Of a stretch of DNA of 64,000 bases, positions 1 to 10,956 are shown piece after piece. Both the position numbers and the translations under genes were made by a program. This stretch comes from Hormiphora californensis (Eukaryota > Ctenophora > Tentaculata > Cydippida > Pleurobrachiidae). Under the pieces are notes generated by a model. That model had not been told where the DNA came from, did not search any database, and worked only from the letters and a program-made list of their open reading frames with translations. The stretch's first letter is position 1. Each line of letters begins with the position of its first letter. The stretch is from NCBI GenBank assembly GCA_020137815.1, contig CM035350.1, forward strand, positions 8,315,545 through 8,379,544, written 5' to 3'.

Positions 1-879
1 TCAACCGACGGTTGACAACCGTTACTCGATAGCCGATAGGCGATAACGTTACCGCTCGGCCTTGGCAACGCTGCTGGCAGCGCGGGATAAGGCAGCGCTT
101 TTCAACGCTCGGCCTTGAATTTGGAAAAGAAGAGATGTAATGAAAACAGAAATCGAGCTGATTTGAGAATTTTTTTGAGAGTCTGATTTGAGAAATAGCA
201 AGTGGCCGAGGCGCGGCATCTTGCTCGTGTATTTATTCGCGCGTTACATTATTATGTTCGCAAAAGGCAAGCTTCCCCTCGTCCGACCCGAAGTTGGAAT
301 CATATGGGTTTAGTTTGTCGAACCGGCAAGTTGCTAACATGTTTCAAATCTTCACTACTTCTCAAATGATCCCATACTTTCAGTCTAATCCCAAAATCCT
401 ATTAAAAATAGAGACAAAAATAACGGCACCAAACTGTGAAATGCCCTTGCATTAGTGCGAGTAGAATAAAATCAATTTTCTATCTAAAGGCCGAGTTTAT
501 AGCAAGAAAGGACTATTTTACAACGAATTCTCTGGTTAGTATGGTAACCAACTCCGTTGTCATGGTAAATCAATCGAACTCTATCGAGTTCTATCGCCAG
601 CAACTGGATGAAAATTTATCCATTTCATTATGCACAATGCACAGGCTTTGGTTACGAAGTTACCCCTTGCCAGCGTGTGCACGCGAAGGTCGCCCGGCGA
701 CAGAGTGTGAGGTGTCTTCGATACCAAGCACAGGCTTGTGTAACAAAAAGGGGCGTTTTTATAGCTTATTGTTCATCATAACCTGAAATAAATAATTTTC
801 ATTACTTTCACAAAGGCTCAAAGTTTGAATATCAAATTTGCCAAAATTGTGCAGGGGCCACCCCAAAATTAATCTCTAA
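1..879. other. Intergenic DNA without recognised gene
   Basis: I find no convincing gene here. The reading frame open at 436-786 has a mixed composition, no domain I recognise and no splice-linked partner. AT-rich stretches (taattaatt) begin near 880, and copies of a GTGCAAGGGC-type motif follow downstream. Confidence 0.5.
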
Positions 880-1612
880 GTAATTAATTAATTAATTTTG
901 ACTATTCCCACTTTCTGTAGATTATATTATATGTTTTATGCATGAAGAACATTCCTAGAAAGTTTCAAGTCGATATTTTAAGCAGAACGGAAAATATAAT
1001 TTAGTGCATGGGCAAACAAAATGGTGCAAGGGCACATGTTCAGGGGAAATTTGCACAAATTGTGCAAGGGCAAATTTTAATTAATTTGCCTATAATTAAT
1101 TACCTAATTGATATATTAATCATACGGCTCTTCTAGTACTCGTAGTTATGCTACTAGAACATGCATAGAAAGTTTCGTGTCAAAATATTAAACGGTGTGG
1201 ACACAGTTCGATCATAAAATTGGTGCAAGGGCTGCCCTTGCACCATTTGCCCTTGCACATTGCCTGCCCTTGCACCAAATTCCATTTTTTGCACGGCTCT
1301 AACTAACTAATTAATTAATTTTGACTATTCCCACTTTTCGAACATCATCTTTTATGATTGAAGAACATTCCTACAAAGTTTCAAGTTGATATTTTAAGCA
1401 GAACGGAAAATAGAATTTGGTGCAAGGGCGCGGTGCAAGGGACAGAACACGCAATGTGCAAGGGCACGGTGCCCTTGCACCATTTTTAATTACCTATAAT
1501 TAATTAATTAATTAAAAATTCAAAAATCCGCCAACGTCATGACACAAAGGAATACTACAAGAACATGCCTACAAAATTTCAAGTCGATATCTCAAACGGT
1601 GTGGCCACAATC
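880..1612. repeat. Tandemly duplicated ~410-bp AT-rich repeat with GTGCAAGGGC motifs
   Basis: Two sequence blocks each recur about 410 bp apart. The first is an AAGAACATTCCTA-GAAAGTTTCAAGT type block near 945 and again near 1362. The second is an AGAACATGC-(A/C)TA-(G/C)AAA block followed by AAACGGTGTGG near 1157 and again near 1564. Between them the decamer GTGCAAGGGC and its complement recur at least ten times in both orientations (for example 1015-1070, 1225-1275, 1420-1480). No coding potential is evident. I infer a diverged tandem repeat or two copies of a non-autonomous element. Confidence 0.6.
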
Positions 1613-2730
1613 GTTGACATGTTTTTTGCCCCCCCCCCCCCCCCCCAAAAAAAAGACCTTTCTTTGTTCTTAATAGGGCCGGCATTTTTGGGTTTTTGTG
1701 CAAGGGCAAAAATTTTTTTTTCTTTTTTTCGTTTTTTGCTGTTTTCTTCGGGTCGGAGGTGCCTGCCGGCACCTAAATGAACAATAGCGCTGCCGCATTA
1801 GCTCTTTCTCGCGCGCGCGCATTCGTTTTTTTCAATTGAAAATCCGCTCATTTTTCACTTTTTTGTCGATATTTTCACTTTTTAGCAAGTTTTCTCATTG
1901 TCTTCTCTTCTCTTGTCCAAAAAGTGGGTCCTGGACCCACTGGACTCAGCCTAGCTCCGCCACTGCGACTTTCAAACGCTCAATTAAAGCATTCAATGGC
2001 TGCTGACTGCGTCTAAAACGTCATGGAAACTGGAAACGCATTGTTGACGGCCGGCGGTTCATGCAGGCGGTCTATATGACGCCCACGGTCATGTCAGTCT
2101 GTAATTGAGTGTTAAACTACCTCTAAATGATTTTTGGGTCACTTGCCACACGCTGAGCAAACCACATACCGCCCGGGTATGGGTAACTATGGCGCTAAGC
2201 TCTCCCCTTTTTCAATTTTGGTGAAATGGGGGAACCTATGGCATCAGTCATAAAGTCTGTCGAATTGGTAACGTTTTGCCTTTGAGAGAGTCTTGAGATT
2301 GATTTAGTCTGGACCTCTAAATGTTTGGTTTATCACAAAATCACTCATGTTGACAGACGGCAGTTATAATTTACTAGAGTACCCGAGCTATGACAATGCG
2401 CAAAAAGGGGTGGCACGCGACTTTAACCACGTGGTGATCTAACCGCTCCTACTATCATACACATTGGGTTTTTGAAAAACAGCGAGGCGGGTAAATCATT
2501 TACTGTAACGCGCGAATTTTCCCAAAAAAGCGCTGCTTTTTTACGCCGCGCAGAACCTAAAATTACGCGCGCAGTGTAAAATTTTAAAATTCATTGAAAA
2601 TTTCCTCGCGTTTTATGTCGCAAAAAAAAGTCGACGAAAAATTCCAAATTCGTGAATTATAAGAACTCCCGACTCCGGTCAGTTCTCATCTTGCCAATCC
2701 GTTTTCCGGGAACCCCTGGCCAAAGGACAT
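1613..2730. other. Intergenic DNA with a poly-C/poly-A tract
   Basis: A run of about 18 C followed by 8 A lies at roughly 1627-1654. Frames open across it on both strands are homopolymer artefacts. The rest is unannotated mixed sequence. I see no gene. Confidence 0.5.
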
Positions 2731-3114
2731 AAGGAACCATAATAAAGTTCAAGAGCCTCCAAGAGCACCCAAGAGCGTACCCGATCGAAGAGAGACCACA
2801 CCTGAGAGCGCACCACACCCAAAAGAGACCACTTCCAAGAGCGCACCACCTCCAGAAGACACCACTTCAAGAGCGCACCACATCAAAGAGAGCTCCCCAT
2901 CCAGAAGACACCACGCGCAGGGGACACCACGCGCAGAAGAGACCAGCGCGGCGTTGTATTTGCGCGTGCGGTCTCTTCTGCGCGTGGTGTCCCCTGCGCG
3001 CGGTATCTTCTGGACGGGGAGCTCTCTTTGATGTGGTGCGCTCTTGGAGTGGTGTCTTTTGGAGGTGGTACGCTCTTGGATGGGGTGGGCTCTTGAACTT
3101 TATTATGGTTCCTT
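2731..3114. repeat. 384-bp long inverted repeat (foldback element)
   Basis: The left edge AAGGAACCATAATAAAGTTC at 2731 is matched by its exact reverse complement ending at 3114. Both arms contain the same series of CAAGAGC, AGAGCTCCCC, AGAAGACACCACGCGCAG and GAGACC blocks in inverted order, around a spacer of about 25 bp near 2945-2968. The arms differ by small indels. A transcript would form a long hairpin. No clear target-site duplication was seen and no protein is encoded. It is best read as a foldback-type MITE. Confidence 0.8.
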
Positions 3115-4332
3115 ATTAAAATTCACATACCGACCAAGTTTCATATCGATTGGATAAGATTTTGGGTGGCTACGGTGAAAAATATCGCATTTTTGGCATT
3201 TTTTCCCTGCCCGGGTGATTGCCGAAGGCAATCACCCGGGATGATGTTTTTAGCACGCACGTGCTAAAAAGATCATTCAGGGTTTAGAAATCAGCAGATC
3301 GTGGAGTTAACTAAAATGTCCGTCCGTCCGTCCACCGTTACCGGCGCCGCGCACATAACAACGCTCTTTGAATGAGTCAGTCGTCCGCAAAGTTATCCCA
3401 CAACGGACCACGGTGGCGCGCGCTCAAAATTTGCATAGCTTAGTGTCACATAACATTGTAATTAGGCGTTGGCGACGACGATCAGATCACATTGCACGGT
3501 ATCATCTAGTGTGGGCGACGCTTAAGAGATCTCATCGCTTATCAGTAAATGTGATCGGTTCGAGTATTCGTTGGCAGGGAAACACAGCATTATGAAACAT
3601 AATGCAATAATAATTCTTGTTAACTTTCCCGACGCGATTTACGACCCTTAAACATTGAGTTACGGGAAATCGCTATCAGGTAAAATGAAGTTCAAACGAT
3701 TCTCTTTCCCCACTATTGCGTTAGTTTTTTGATTTAGAGCCGTTTTCAGGGTCTTAGAAGCGTTTGAAAAATGTAAGTCTTTTTGTCGCAATGACGTCAC
3801 CCCGTGACGTCACTGCTGTAAAGATCGGATCAAAAATCTGAGCCCGTACTTACACCCGCCTTGGTCCAAAGTACCAGTGTACAAATTTTCAGGGGTCTAG
3901 CTCAAAAACTGTAGGAGGAGTAGGGAGAAAACAATTATCGGACTAACATTTTGGAAATTATTATATGGATCTTTCAATCAAAACTGCACGTTTTGCTTTC
4001 TAATTTCTCAGCCAACTTATAAAAGGATAAGGAATAAGAATTGTTGATTACTGATATACCGGCGACCTCTAGTAGTCATGAGACACAGGCGTAACCATAA
4101 ATAACGTCCGCTACACATCTACTAGAGTCTTTAACAGGTCGTACATCACCATCCTTTTCCTTTCCATGTGCCTATTGAGTCTTGACCGCTCCAAATTCTT
4201 TTAATTTCCTATCTTAATGGGTATAAGTTCACCCCAGCGTACACTCTACACAATTTTATCTGTCTTTTTAAGTTCCTTACTTAAAACGTTCATCAAGTAC
4301 AACTGAACTATTTATTGAGTATTTCTCAGGAT
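3115..4332. other. Intergenic DNA with two perfect hairpins; likely DNAAF4 5' region
   Basis: Two perfect stem-loops are adjacent. One has CCCGGGTGATTGCC at 3210-3223 pairing with 3227-3240 around a 3-nt loop. The other has TTTTTAGCAC at 3247-3256 pairing with 3261-3270. A short GTCC run lies near 3318-3333. Just before the DNAAF4 start, TATTTCTCAG ends at 4329, an acceptor-like site three bases before the ATG, so an upstream 5'-UTR intron is plausible. No other gene is visible. Confidence 0.5.
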
Positions 4333-5670
4333 ATGCCGATCGTGATAAAGGATTTCGATTGGACAGAATCCCTCAAGAAGATAATCATCACTCTACCCCG
4401 TAAAAAAGTGAAAACCTCTAGTGTTGACGTTCTTGTTACCCCGCTCTACTTGAAAGTTAACTTCAGTCCCTACTTTTTCGAGTTGCACCTCCATCATGAA
4501 ATTGACGATTCAGCTGCGAGAACGGTTCTCGAGGGAGACACAATTACAATTCACCTCCACAAACGGGAGGAGGTTATTTGGGAAGTTGTAGGGAATCCTG
4601 AGGCACGGGACGCTGCAATAAGACGAGATCTGGTACGCAAAGCAGTTGAGTATAACGAGAATAAGGTGAAGGCGGAAGTTGAGGAGAGAGCTAAAGTGAA
4701 AGCAGAACAAAACAGGCAGGCACTGCGTACGGCGATGGATCAAGATAGCAAGGAACGGGAGAGGATTGAAAATGTAAAACAGGCAGAAAGGGACAAGGTA
4801 ACGGATGAGATGAACGAGTGGCAGCAGTTAGACGATGATGAACGAGAGAGAAAGTATCTCCAGTCAATCAAACCCCAAACTGGTGCGGGAGGGGATCAGG
4901 TATCAGACACGCCAGCAGACGTGTCCTCGGAAAACGTTGTTGAAACAGCTGATCACATAAAAGAAGACCATGAACGCGCCCGGAAATTCGAAAAGATCAA
5001 GCACAACCTTGCTAATCCTCTGAAACCAAGGGAGCCGGAGGAAACTAAGATGGACCAGAAACCATTATTATGGGAGAGCGATGGTCCCCGGAAATCTTCT
5101 GAGATCTCGGTCTCATTTACCCAGCGTTATTTCCCCTCCGCAGCACGGGAATCTCTCAAGGCAGAAGAGGAGGCTTGGATAGAAAAGAACGTTAGAGCAC
5201 AAAGCGTGATAAAACCCGCTGACGGGGACACCAAGGATGAAGAACGAAATCCGATGTGGTTGTGTGATAAGGCGGGAGTGTTTTATAAACAGGGCAACTT
5301 TCCTGCAGCTATTAATGCTTATTCTGAGGCTATTAAAATTTCACCTGATCTACCTAAACTTTATATTAACCGGGCCTCGTGTTACATTGTATTGAATCTG
5401 TTTGAGGATGCCGTTACTGATTGTACTCGGGCTCTGGACTTGCTAACCCCGCCTGTTGAGGGAAATAGAATGTCCCGGTTGAGGACTCTAGCTAAAAGAG
5501 GTTCAGCTTATTGTCAATTGGGCTGTTTTCAGGATGCCCTATCTGATTACAGACTTGCCCTAAAACTGGCCCCTGAAGATAAGAAACTAGGGGAGGACGT
5601 TCAGTTACTTGAGAAAAAGTTAAACATTTCAATGCCTAGTAGTGATGCAAGTAGAGCAGTTGCTACGTGA
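4333..5670 (+). CDS. DNAAF4: Dynein axonemal assembly factor 4 (DYX1C1-like)
   Basis: DNAAF4 is a cytoplasmic co-chaperone that works with HSP90/HSP70 and R2TP-like complexes to preassemble axonemal dynein arms for motile cilia. The predicted 445-residue product starts MPIVIKDFDWTES. It has an N-terminal CS/p23-like domain (about residues 1-85, ending HLHKREEVIWE), then a charged coiled-coil (about 95-165), then a conserved FTQRYFPSAARES motif. C-terminal TPR repeats follow from about residue 305 (NPMWLCDKAGVFYKQGNF, AAINAYSEAIK, LYINRASCY). Order and length match vertebrate DNAAF4 (about 420 residues). I chose the ATG at 4333 because an in-frame upstream extension lacks an ATG and the family begins MPxxxxDF/YxW. 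The whole coding region is one exon, whereas the adjacent CCT7 has 12. It implies that the animal has motile cilia. Confidence 0.93.
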   Translation: MPIVIKDFDWTESLKKIIITLPRKKVKTSSVDVLVTPLYLKVNFSPYFFELHLHHEIDDSAARTVLEGDTITIHLHKREEVIWEVVGNPEARDAAIRRDLVRKAVEYNENKVKAEVEERAKVKAEQNRQALRTAMDQDSKERERIENVKQAERDKVTDEMNEWQQLDDDERERKYLQSIKPQTGAGGDQVSDTPADVSSENVVETADHIKEDHERARKFEKIKHNLANPLKPREPEETKMDQKPLLWESDGPRKSSEISVSFTQRYFPSAARESLKAEEEAWIEKNVRAQSVIKPADGDTKDEERNPMWLCDKAGVFYKQGNFPAAINAYSEAIKISPDLPKLYINRASCYIVLNLFEDAVTDCTRALDLLTPPVEGNRMSRLRTLAKRGSAYCQLGCFQDALSDYRLALKLAPEDKKLGEDVQLLEKKLNISMPSSDASRAVAT

Positions 5671-5897
5671 TGCTGTTTCCATAGGCAACCAGTATTTGTA
5701 ACATTCAGATTAGAGCACTAATACAAGTGTGTTTATTTTATTTATAATCAGAGCTTGTAAATAATTTATATAACGATGTAAACTTATTGTAAAGTTGTCT
5801 CACAATTTCAAACTTTCACAATTGCTAATCCTGTATAAATCGTGTTATGGTATACTAACTGACCAACTCTGTTTCTCTAATATAGCATACCTGCACA

Positions 5898-8800
5898 ATG
5901 GCCGCTAGAATGATGGGAGGAGGAATGGGAATGGTAAGTTGCAGTACTATCCTTCTTTTACAACTCCTAAAATTAGTTTTTCCAATCGCCCCCCTTCCTA
6001 ACTACCCCTCTCTCTCCCCGTTCAGCAACCCAGAATCATCCTGCTGAAGGAGGGAACTGACACCTCCCAGGGTGTCCCCCAAATCATTAGCAACATCAAC
6101 GCCTGTCAAATGGTCGTCGGACGCCATCCGGACTACCCTGGGTCCCAGGGGCATGGACAAACTTATTGTTGACAGCAAAGGTAGCTTAATTGTGCCATTT
6201 CTGCCACGTCACTTGTGTTTTTGAGTCTTCGTTTGATTGAACTAAATTCTAACTCCAAATATTATCCACAGAAAAGGTGACGATCTCCAATGATGGTGCC
6301 ACCATTCTCAGTCTGCTGCAGATTGTCCACCCCGCTGCCAAAACACTGGTCGACATTGCCCGATCCCAGGATGCCGAGGTAAGAAATCTACTGGAACACA
6401 TTTTGGAAGAAAACAATTTTTGACGTTTTTAGTTTCTGTTACTTCTTTTTTCCATTTATCTGACCCCCCTCTCTCTCTCGTTAGGTTGGTGATGGAACTA
6501 CCACTGTGACCATGCTGGCTGGCGAGTTCATGAAACAAGCTAAGCCCTACATTGAGGATGGTATTAATCCCCAAGTTATCATCCGGAGCTACAGGAAGGC
6601 CACCGCTTTTGTAAGTTACAGGGTGTTCCCGAATAATTGGCCCCGTTGTTTTCCAATTGCAGCAGGAAAAGTAACGGTCCTTCTTTCTGTCGTAGTCTGG
6701 GAGCGCGCCAAGCCTCGTTGCTATGTAAAGTGCATCGGTTCAGCAGCTGCTGTGCGCGCGGCGTCCGAGAACCTTCTTGAAGAGTTTTGTGTTGGGAGGG
6801 CCCCAGAGGATGTGAGCAGTGACAAGCAAGCTGTGTGAAAAGGTGCATCATTGATCATATTTTACACGCACACTGACAAAAACCTTCCCCTGTAGGCCCT
6901 GAAGAAGATTGCCGAGCTACAAGTAACGGTCAAGAAAGACGACCCTGTGTAAGTTAACGTTGAACAAGTGCAACGTACATTCAGTAAACACTAAACCATT
7001 CGAGTTACGATAAGTCATAAACTAGATTCGTTGTTTGTTAACGATCAATTAACTTAACTGCGTTTTCTACAGCGAACAGAGGGATTTGTTAAAGAAGTGT
7101 GCCTCCACATCCATGTGTTCTAAACTAATTGCATTCAACAAGGATTACTTTTCTGAGATGGTGGTTGAAGCAGTCATGTGCCTTGATACTTATCTTCCCC
7201 TGAACATGATTGGTATGTGTGTCTCTTTTCGGACGGACGTCATCAATCAATAGTTTTCTTCCGATTAATATCTCCCCAACTTCTTTCTACTTCATGTTCT
7301 TAAGAACCCTGCTCCACCACATACAACAATATAGCAGTAATTACAACGCTCGTGCCCCCATTCGCTCTCTTTCACCTACTGCAATAATCGCTTTCTTTTG
7401 TGGTCTCCAACTCTACTAGGTCTCTCTCTACTACTATATTCCCCCACGACATACACAGACAAGCTAATAATTACACCATTTTAGGAATCAAGAAAGTCAC
7501 TGGAGGGTCCCTGACCGATACACAGCTAGTCAAGGGCGTCGCATTTAAGAAGACCTTCTCGTATGCTGGTTTCGAGATGCAGCCCAAAACCTACAAGAGC
7601 CCTAAAGTTCTCTGTCTGAACATTGAGCTGGAACTCAAAGCAGAGAGGGACAATGCCGAGTGCAGAATTGATAATGTCAAGGTAAATTAAACATGGTTTG
7701 GAATAATAGTGCACTAGTTTTTGGGATCCCCCACTAATTTTCAGAAAACATCTCATGAAATTGTAAAACCATCTTCTCAGGATTACCAAGACATTGTCGA
7801 TGTTGAGTGGAATATCCTTTACGAAAAGTTGGAGAAGATGGTCCAGAGTGGTGCCAAGATCATCCTGTCCAAACTACCTATTGGTGACGTGGCTACCCAG
7901 TACTTTGCTGACAGGGACATCTTCTGTGCGGGTCGAGTGGCCCAGGAGGATCTTAACAGGACCGTCAAGGCGTGCGGTGGAACTATTCTGGCCACTGTCA
8001 ACAACGTCCGAGATGTCGATATGGGAGAGTGTGAGCTGTTCGAGGAGATTCAAATCGGAAATGAGAGGTACATTTTGGGAATCAGTTTTCTGCAGTACAT
8101 GGAACCAAATTTAGCCCCAAGTTTTCATTGCAGCTCTGCTTGTACTTTATTTCTAACTGTTCTCACTCTGTCTAGGTACAACAAGTTCACTGGGTGTCCC
8201 AAGGCCAAGACCTGCACTCTAATTCTCCGTGGAGGTGCGGAGCAGTTCATCGATGAAACTGAGCGATCTCTTCACGATGCTATCATGATTGTCCGACGGT
8301 AAGGAATAGATACCACCCAGCACTAATTCAGTTGTATTAATTGAGTTCAAAAGTCTCTGTATGTGTTGCGCAATACATCACAGAACAGCATATAAATACT
8401 CTCCAACTGCTTAAATTTCAGTTGACTCCGTGGCGCAACGGTAGCGCGTCTGACTCCAGATCAGAAGGTTGCGTGTTCAAATCACGTCGGGGTCAAGCAA
8501 ACTTTTTGCTTTTTACAAGCATTTAGCCTTAGAGTCTGGTAGTTATTTTAGCATAATCAAGATTAAAGCTGTCCATTTTATAGGTCACACATACTTAATT
8601 CTCAATATTAAATTCTATTTTGAAATATTTGAACGATAATAATTTATGGAAAAGAAAGCTTTTGCTTATAAAAAGCAAAAGTTTGTTTGACCCCGACGTG
8701 ATTTGAACACGCAACCTTCTGATCTGGAGTCAGACGCGCTACCGTTGCGCCACGGAGTCAACTGGGATAGGAGCATTTGCAGAATATTTATATGCTACAT

Positions 8801-9044
8801 TGTTGGAACACTAAAACATTGCCCTTACTTTCCTGATTTTCTGCCACAAATTTCACCCTGCATTATTCCAGGGCCATGAAGAACGACTCTGTTGTCGCTG
8901 GTGGCGGCGCCATTGAGATGGAATTGAGCAAGGAACTGAAGAGTTACGCCAAAACCATACATGGTAAGTGGGCGGGGACTGCAGGCGTGGTTAGATCGTT
9001 TCTCTTTCTCTCTCTCTCTCTCTCTAACCCTCTCTCTCTCTCTA

Positions 9045-9107
<63 letters not shown>

Positions 9108-9676
9108 CTCTCTACAGTTAATAAAACTCCCTAATACAGAAATTTATATAAAGTTGCGAAATCCTTCTTTTGACATCATCTCCCCCAGGCAAGGAACAGC
9201 TTCTAATTACTGCATACGCCAAGGCATTGGAAATTATCCCCCGACAGCTTTGTGACAATGCCGGTTTCGATGCCACAGTTATTCTCAACAAACTGAGACA
9301 GAAACACGCCCAGGGTAAGTGTTAGTTCCGACGCAATTGTTTTGTGATATATTACTATTGTTGTGGCGACCAGGGCGGGGATCAACGACATGTTAAGATA
9401 CACTGTTGAGGAAGTTCTTACTCTACTAGTATAAACTCCCATGCCTCCTCTAATATAAAACCCCATCTCTCTTCAGGCGAGAAATGGATGGGAATGGACA
9501 TTACATCAGAAGACGTTGCCGACAACTTCCTTGCCTGTGTGTGGGAGCCCTCTATTGTCAAAAAGAACGCACTGACAGCTGCGTGTGAGGCATGTTGCAC
9601 AATCCTGTCAATTGACGAGACGGTGAAAAACCCGAACAGCAACTACAAGGCCCCCAATGCCATGCCTGGCATGTAG
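5898..9676 (+). CDS. CCT7: T-complex protein 1 subunit eta (CCT7), 12 coding exons with a 1-nt frameshift
   Basis: CCT7 is one of eight subunits of the cytosolic TRiC/CCT chaperonin, which folds actin and tubulin using ATP. Exons read from GT/AG and phase are 5898-5933, 6026-6180, 6272-6378, 6485-6610, 6896-6948, 7073-7212, 7485-7681, 7781-8067, 8176-8298, 8872-8963, 9189-9314 and 9477-9676. Signature sequences include [28 protein letters not shown] (ATPase aspartate), [55 protein letters not shown] and [14 protein letters not shown]. The exons total 1642 nt, one more than a multiple of three. In exon 2 near 6119-6120 the frame shifts by one extra G just after NACQMVV, and the expected [11 protein letters not shown] continues in the next frame. 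Apart from that the reading frame is intact over about 546 residues, the normal length. Intron 4 starts with a mariner-like terminus, intron 9 holds two tRNA-Trp genes, and intron 10 holds a CT microsatellite. CCT7 starts 228 bp after DNAAF4 ends. Confidence 0.95.
6619..6840 (+). mobile_element. Mariner-like transposon fragment in CCT7 intron 4
   Basis: A GC-richer, CpG-containing block fills most of this intron. It begins TA-CAGGGTGTTCCCGAAT, only 8 nt after the splice donor. The start resembles CAGGGTGTCCC-type termini of mariner-like elements, and a related start lies at 48499 in MAF1 intron 3. The block has open frames on both strands with no recognised domain. I did not find a matching right terminus, so its extent is uncertain. 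Confidence 0.4.
8424..8495 (+). tRNA. tRNA-Trp (CCA), sense copy in CCT7 intron 9
   Basis: This is a 72-nt cloverleaf. The acceptor stem GACTCCG pairs with CGGGGTC, with A as discriminator. The D arm carries TGGCGCAACGGTAGCGC (A box). The anticodon arm TCTGA-CTCCAGA-TCAGA has anticodon CCA, and the T arm carries GTTCAAATC (B box). There is no intron. T-runs TTTTT at 8501-8512 are Pol III terminator-like. A TATAAATA box lies about 30-35 nt upstream. An inverted copy lies at 8688-8759. Confidence 0.97.
8688..8759 (-). tRNA. tRNA-Trp (CCA), antisense copy in CCT7 intron 9
   Basis: This copy is the reverse complement of the tRNA at 8424-8495 over all 72 nt by eye, with the same CCA anticodon and intact A and B boxes. 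Similarity extends into both flanks (TATAAATA upstream, CTTTTGC and TTTTTAT downstream). The two genes are therefore arms of an inverted duplication spanning about 8388-8795. On the minus strand it runs antisense to CCT7 transcription. Confidence 0.97.
9005..9112. repeat. CT microsatellite in CCT7 intron 10
   Basis: About 108 bp of nearly pure CT dinucleotides with a few TAACCC/TATCCC interruptions fills the middle of this intron. It is the same repeat type that recurs across the window. Confidence 0.9.
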
Positions 9677-10535
9677 AGACTGTTCTGTGTGTTTGTGTGA
9701 CTGTGCTCCCTCTCTTTTCTCAGTGTGCGGTTTATTTGTGAGAAATATTTGTATAGTATTTTTTATACCCTTCAAAATGAGACTTCTATTGTCTTCCAAA
9801 AAAGGCTGTCTCTGTCAACCATTTATCGCACCTCTCTCTCTCTGAGCTGAGATGGCTGTGTGGGTGTCCTAAACGCGCAGCATAATTACACTATGGTAAG
9901 GACGCGCACAAGTGTGCTTTGCACAGCTCACCACTCTCCTATTTAGCTCTCTGTAGACCCCCCTCCTGAACCACTTTCTCTCCCCACACTCTCTTCCTCG
10001 GAGCAACCTTGGTCGGGTGGCTTTAGTGAGAGAGAGAGAGAGAGAGAGCATGCCTGTGTGTGTGTGTGACAGGGGCGCCGCTAACTAATGTTGGACAGTT
10101 CTAACCGAATTTTCACCTCACTGCTCTCTGTCACCTCTCATTGTATTTTTCACGATGTGAGATCACACCCTCATTACTGTGTTTTCTGGCCTAGACCCCA
10201 GTGTGCCCCTATTAATCACGGTCTAATCGCCCCAAGAAAGTGATCGTTGATTCACCGAGTTGCACCATCATCATCATGAAAACAATGGGGTTAATGATAT
10301 GAGAGGTAGGACATTTTGATAAAAAAGGGTGCTGGTAGAGAGAATGATAGACATGTATAATTATAAAGGTCGTGAAAACATGGGAGATGAGTATATTTTT
10401 ACGAGAGCACAATATTCTTTCGCCTTAAATCTGGCTTGTATCATGGTTATGCAATATCGGAAAATGTTCTTCGGAAAATAACATCACACGGAAATCAGAT
10501 TAGACAGAGAGAGATAGGGAGAGAAAGATAGAGAG

Positions 10536-10586
<51 letters not shown>

Positions 10587-10898
10587 AAGAGGGGGAGAGA
10601 GAGGGGTAGATAATGGAGTAAAATGGATAGATCGCTCACGTCAGGTAAAAGCTCCTGTCAACAGCCCTGTATCTCAACTTCAGTTTCTCATAATCAAACT
10701 ATCTCCTTCCTTCCTTCAACTTTCTCGCTCACTCTCTCTCTCCCTCTGTATCTCTCTTTCTCTCTCTCTCTCTCTCGCCAACTTTATCTCCCTCTCTATA
10801 ACACACAAACACACTCACACGGCCACGCATTATATGTGACCTCGCTCTTTATTGTTCGCAGCGCACTCAACAAACGTACATAATAACCCCCCATCTGT

Positions 10899-10956
<58 letters not shown>

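Noticed and set aside
3368-3595. 75-residue plus-strand frame in the 5' intergenic region
   Set aside because: Basic, no domain, no supporting splice sites.
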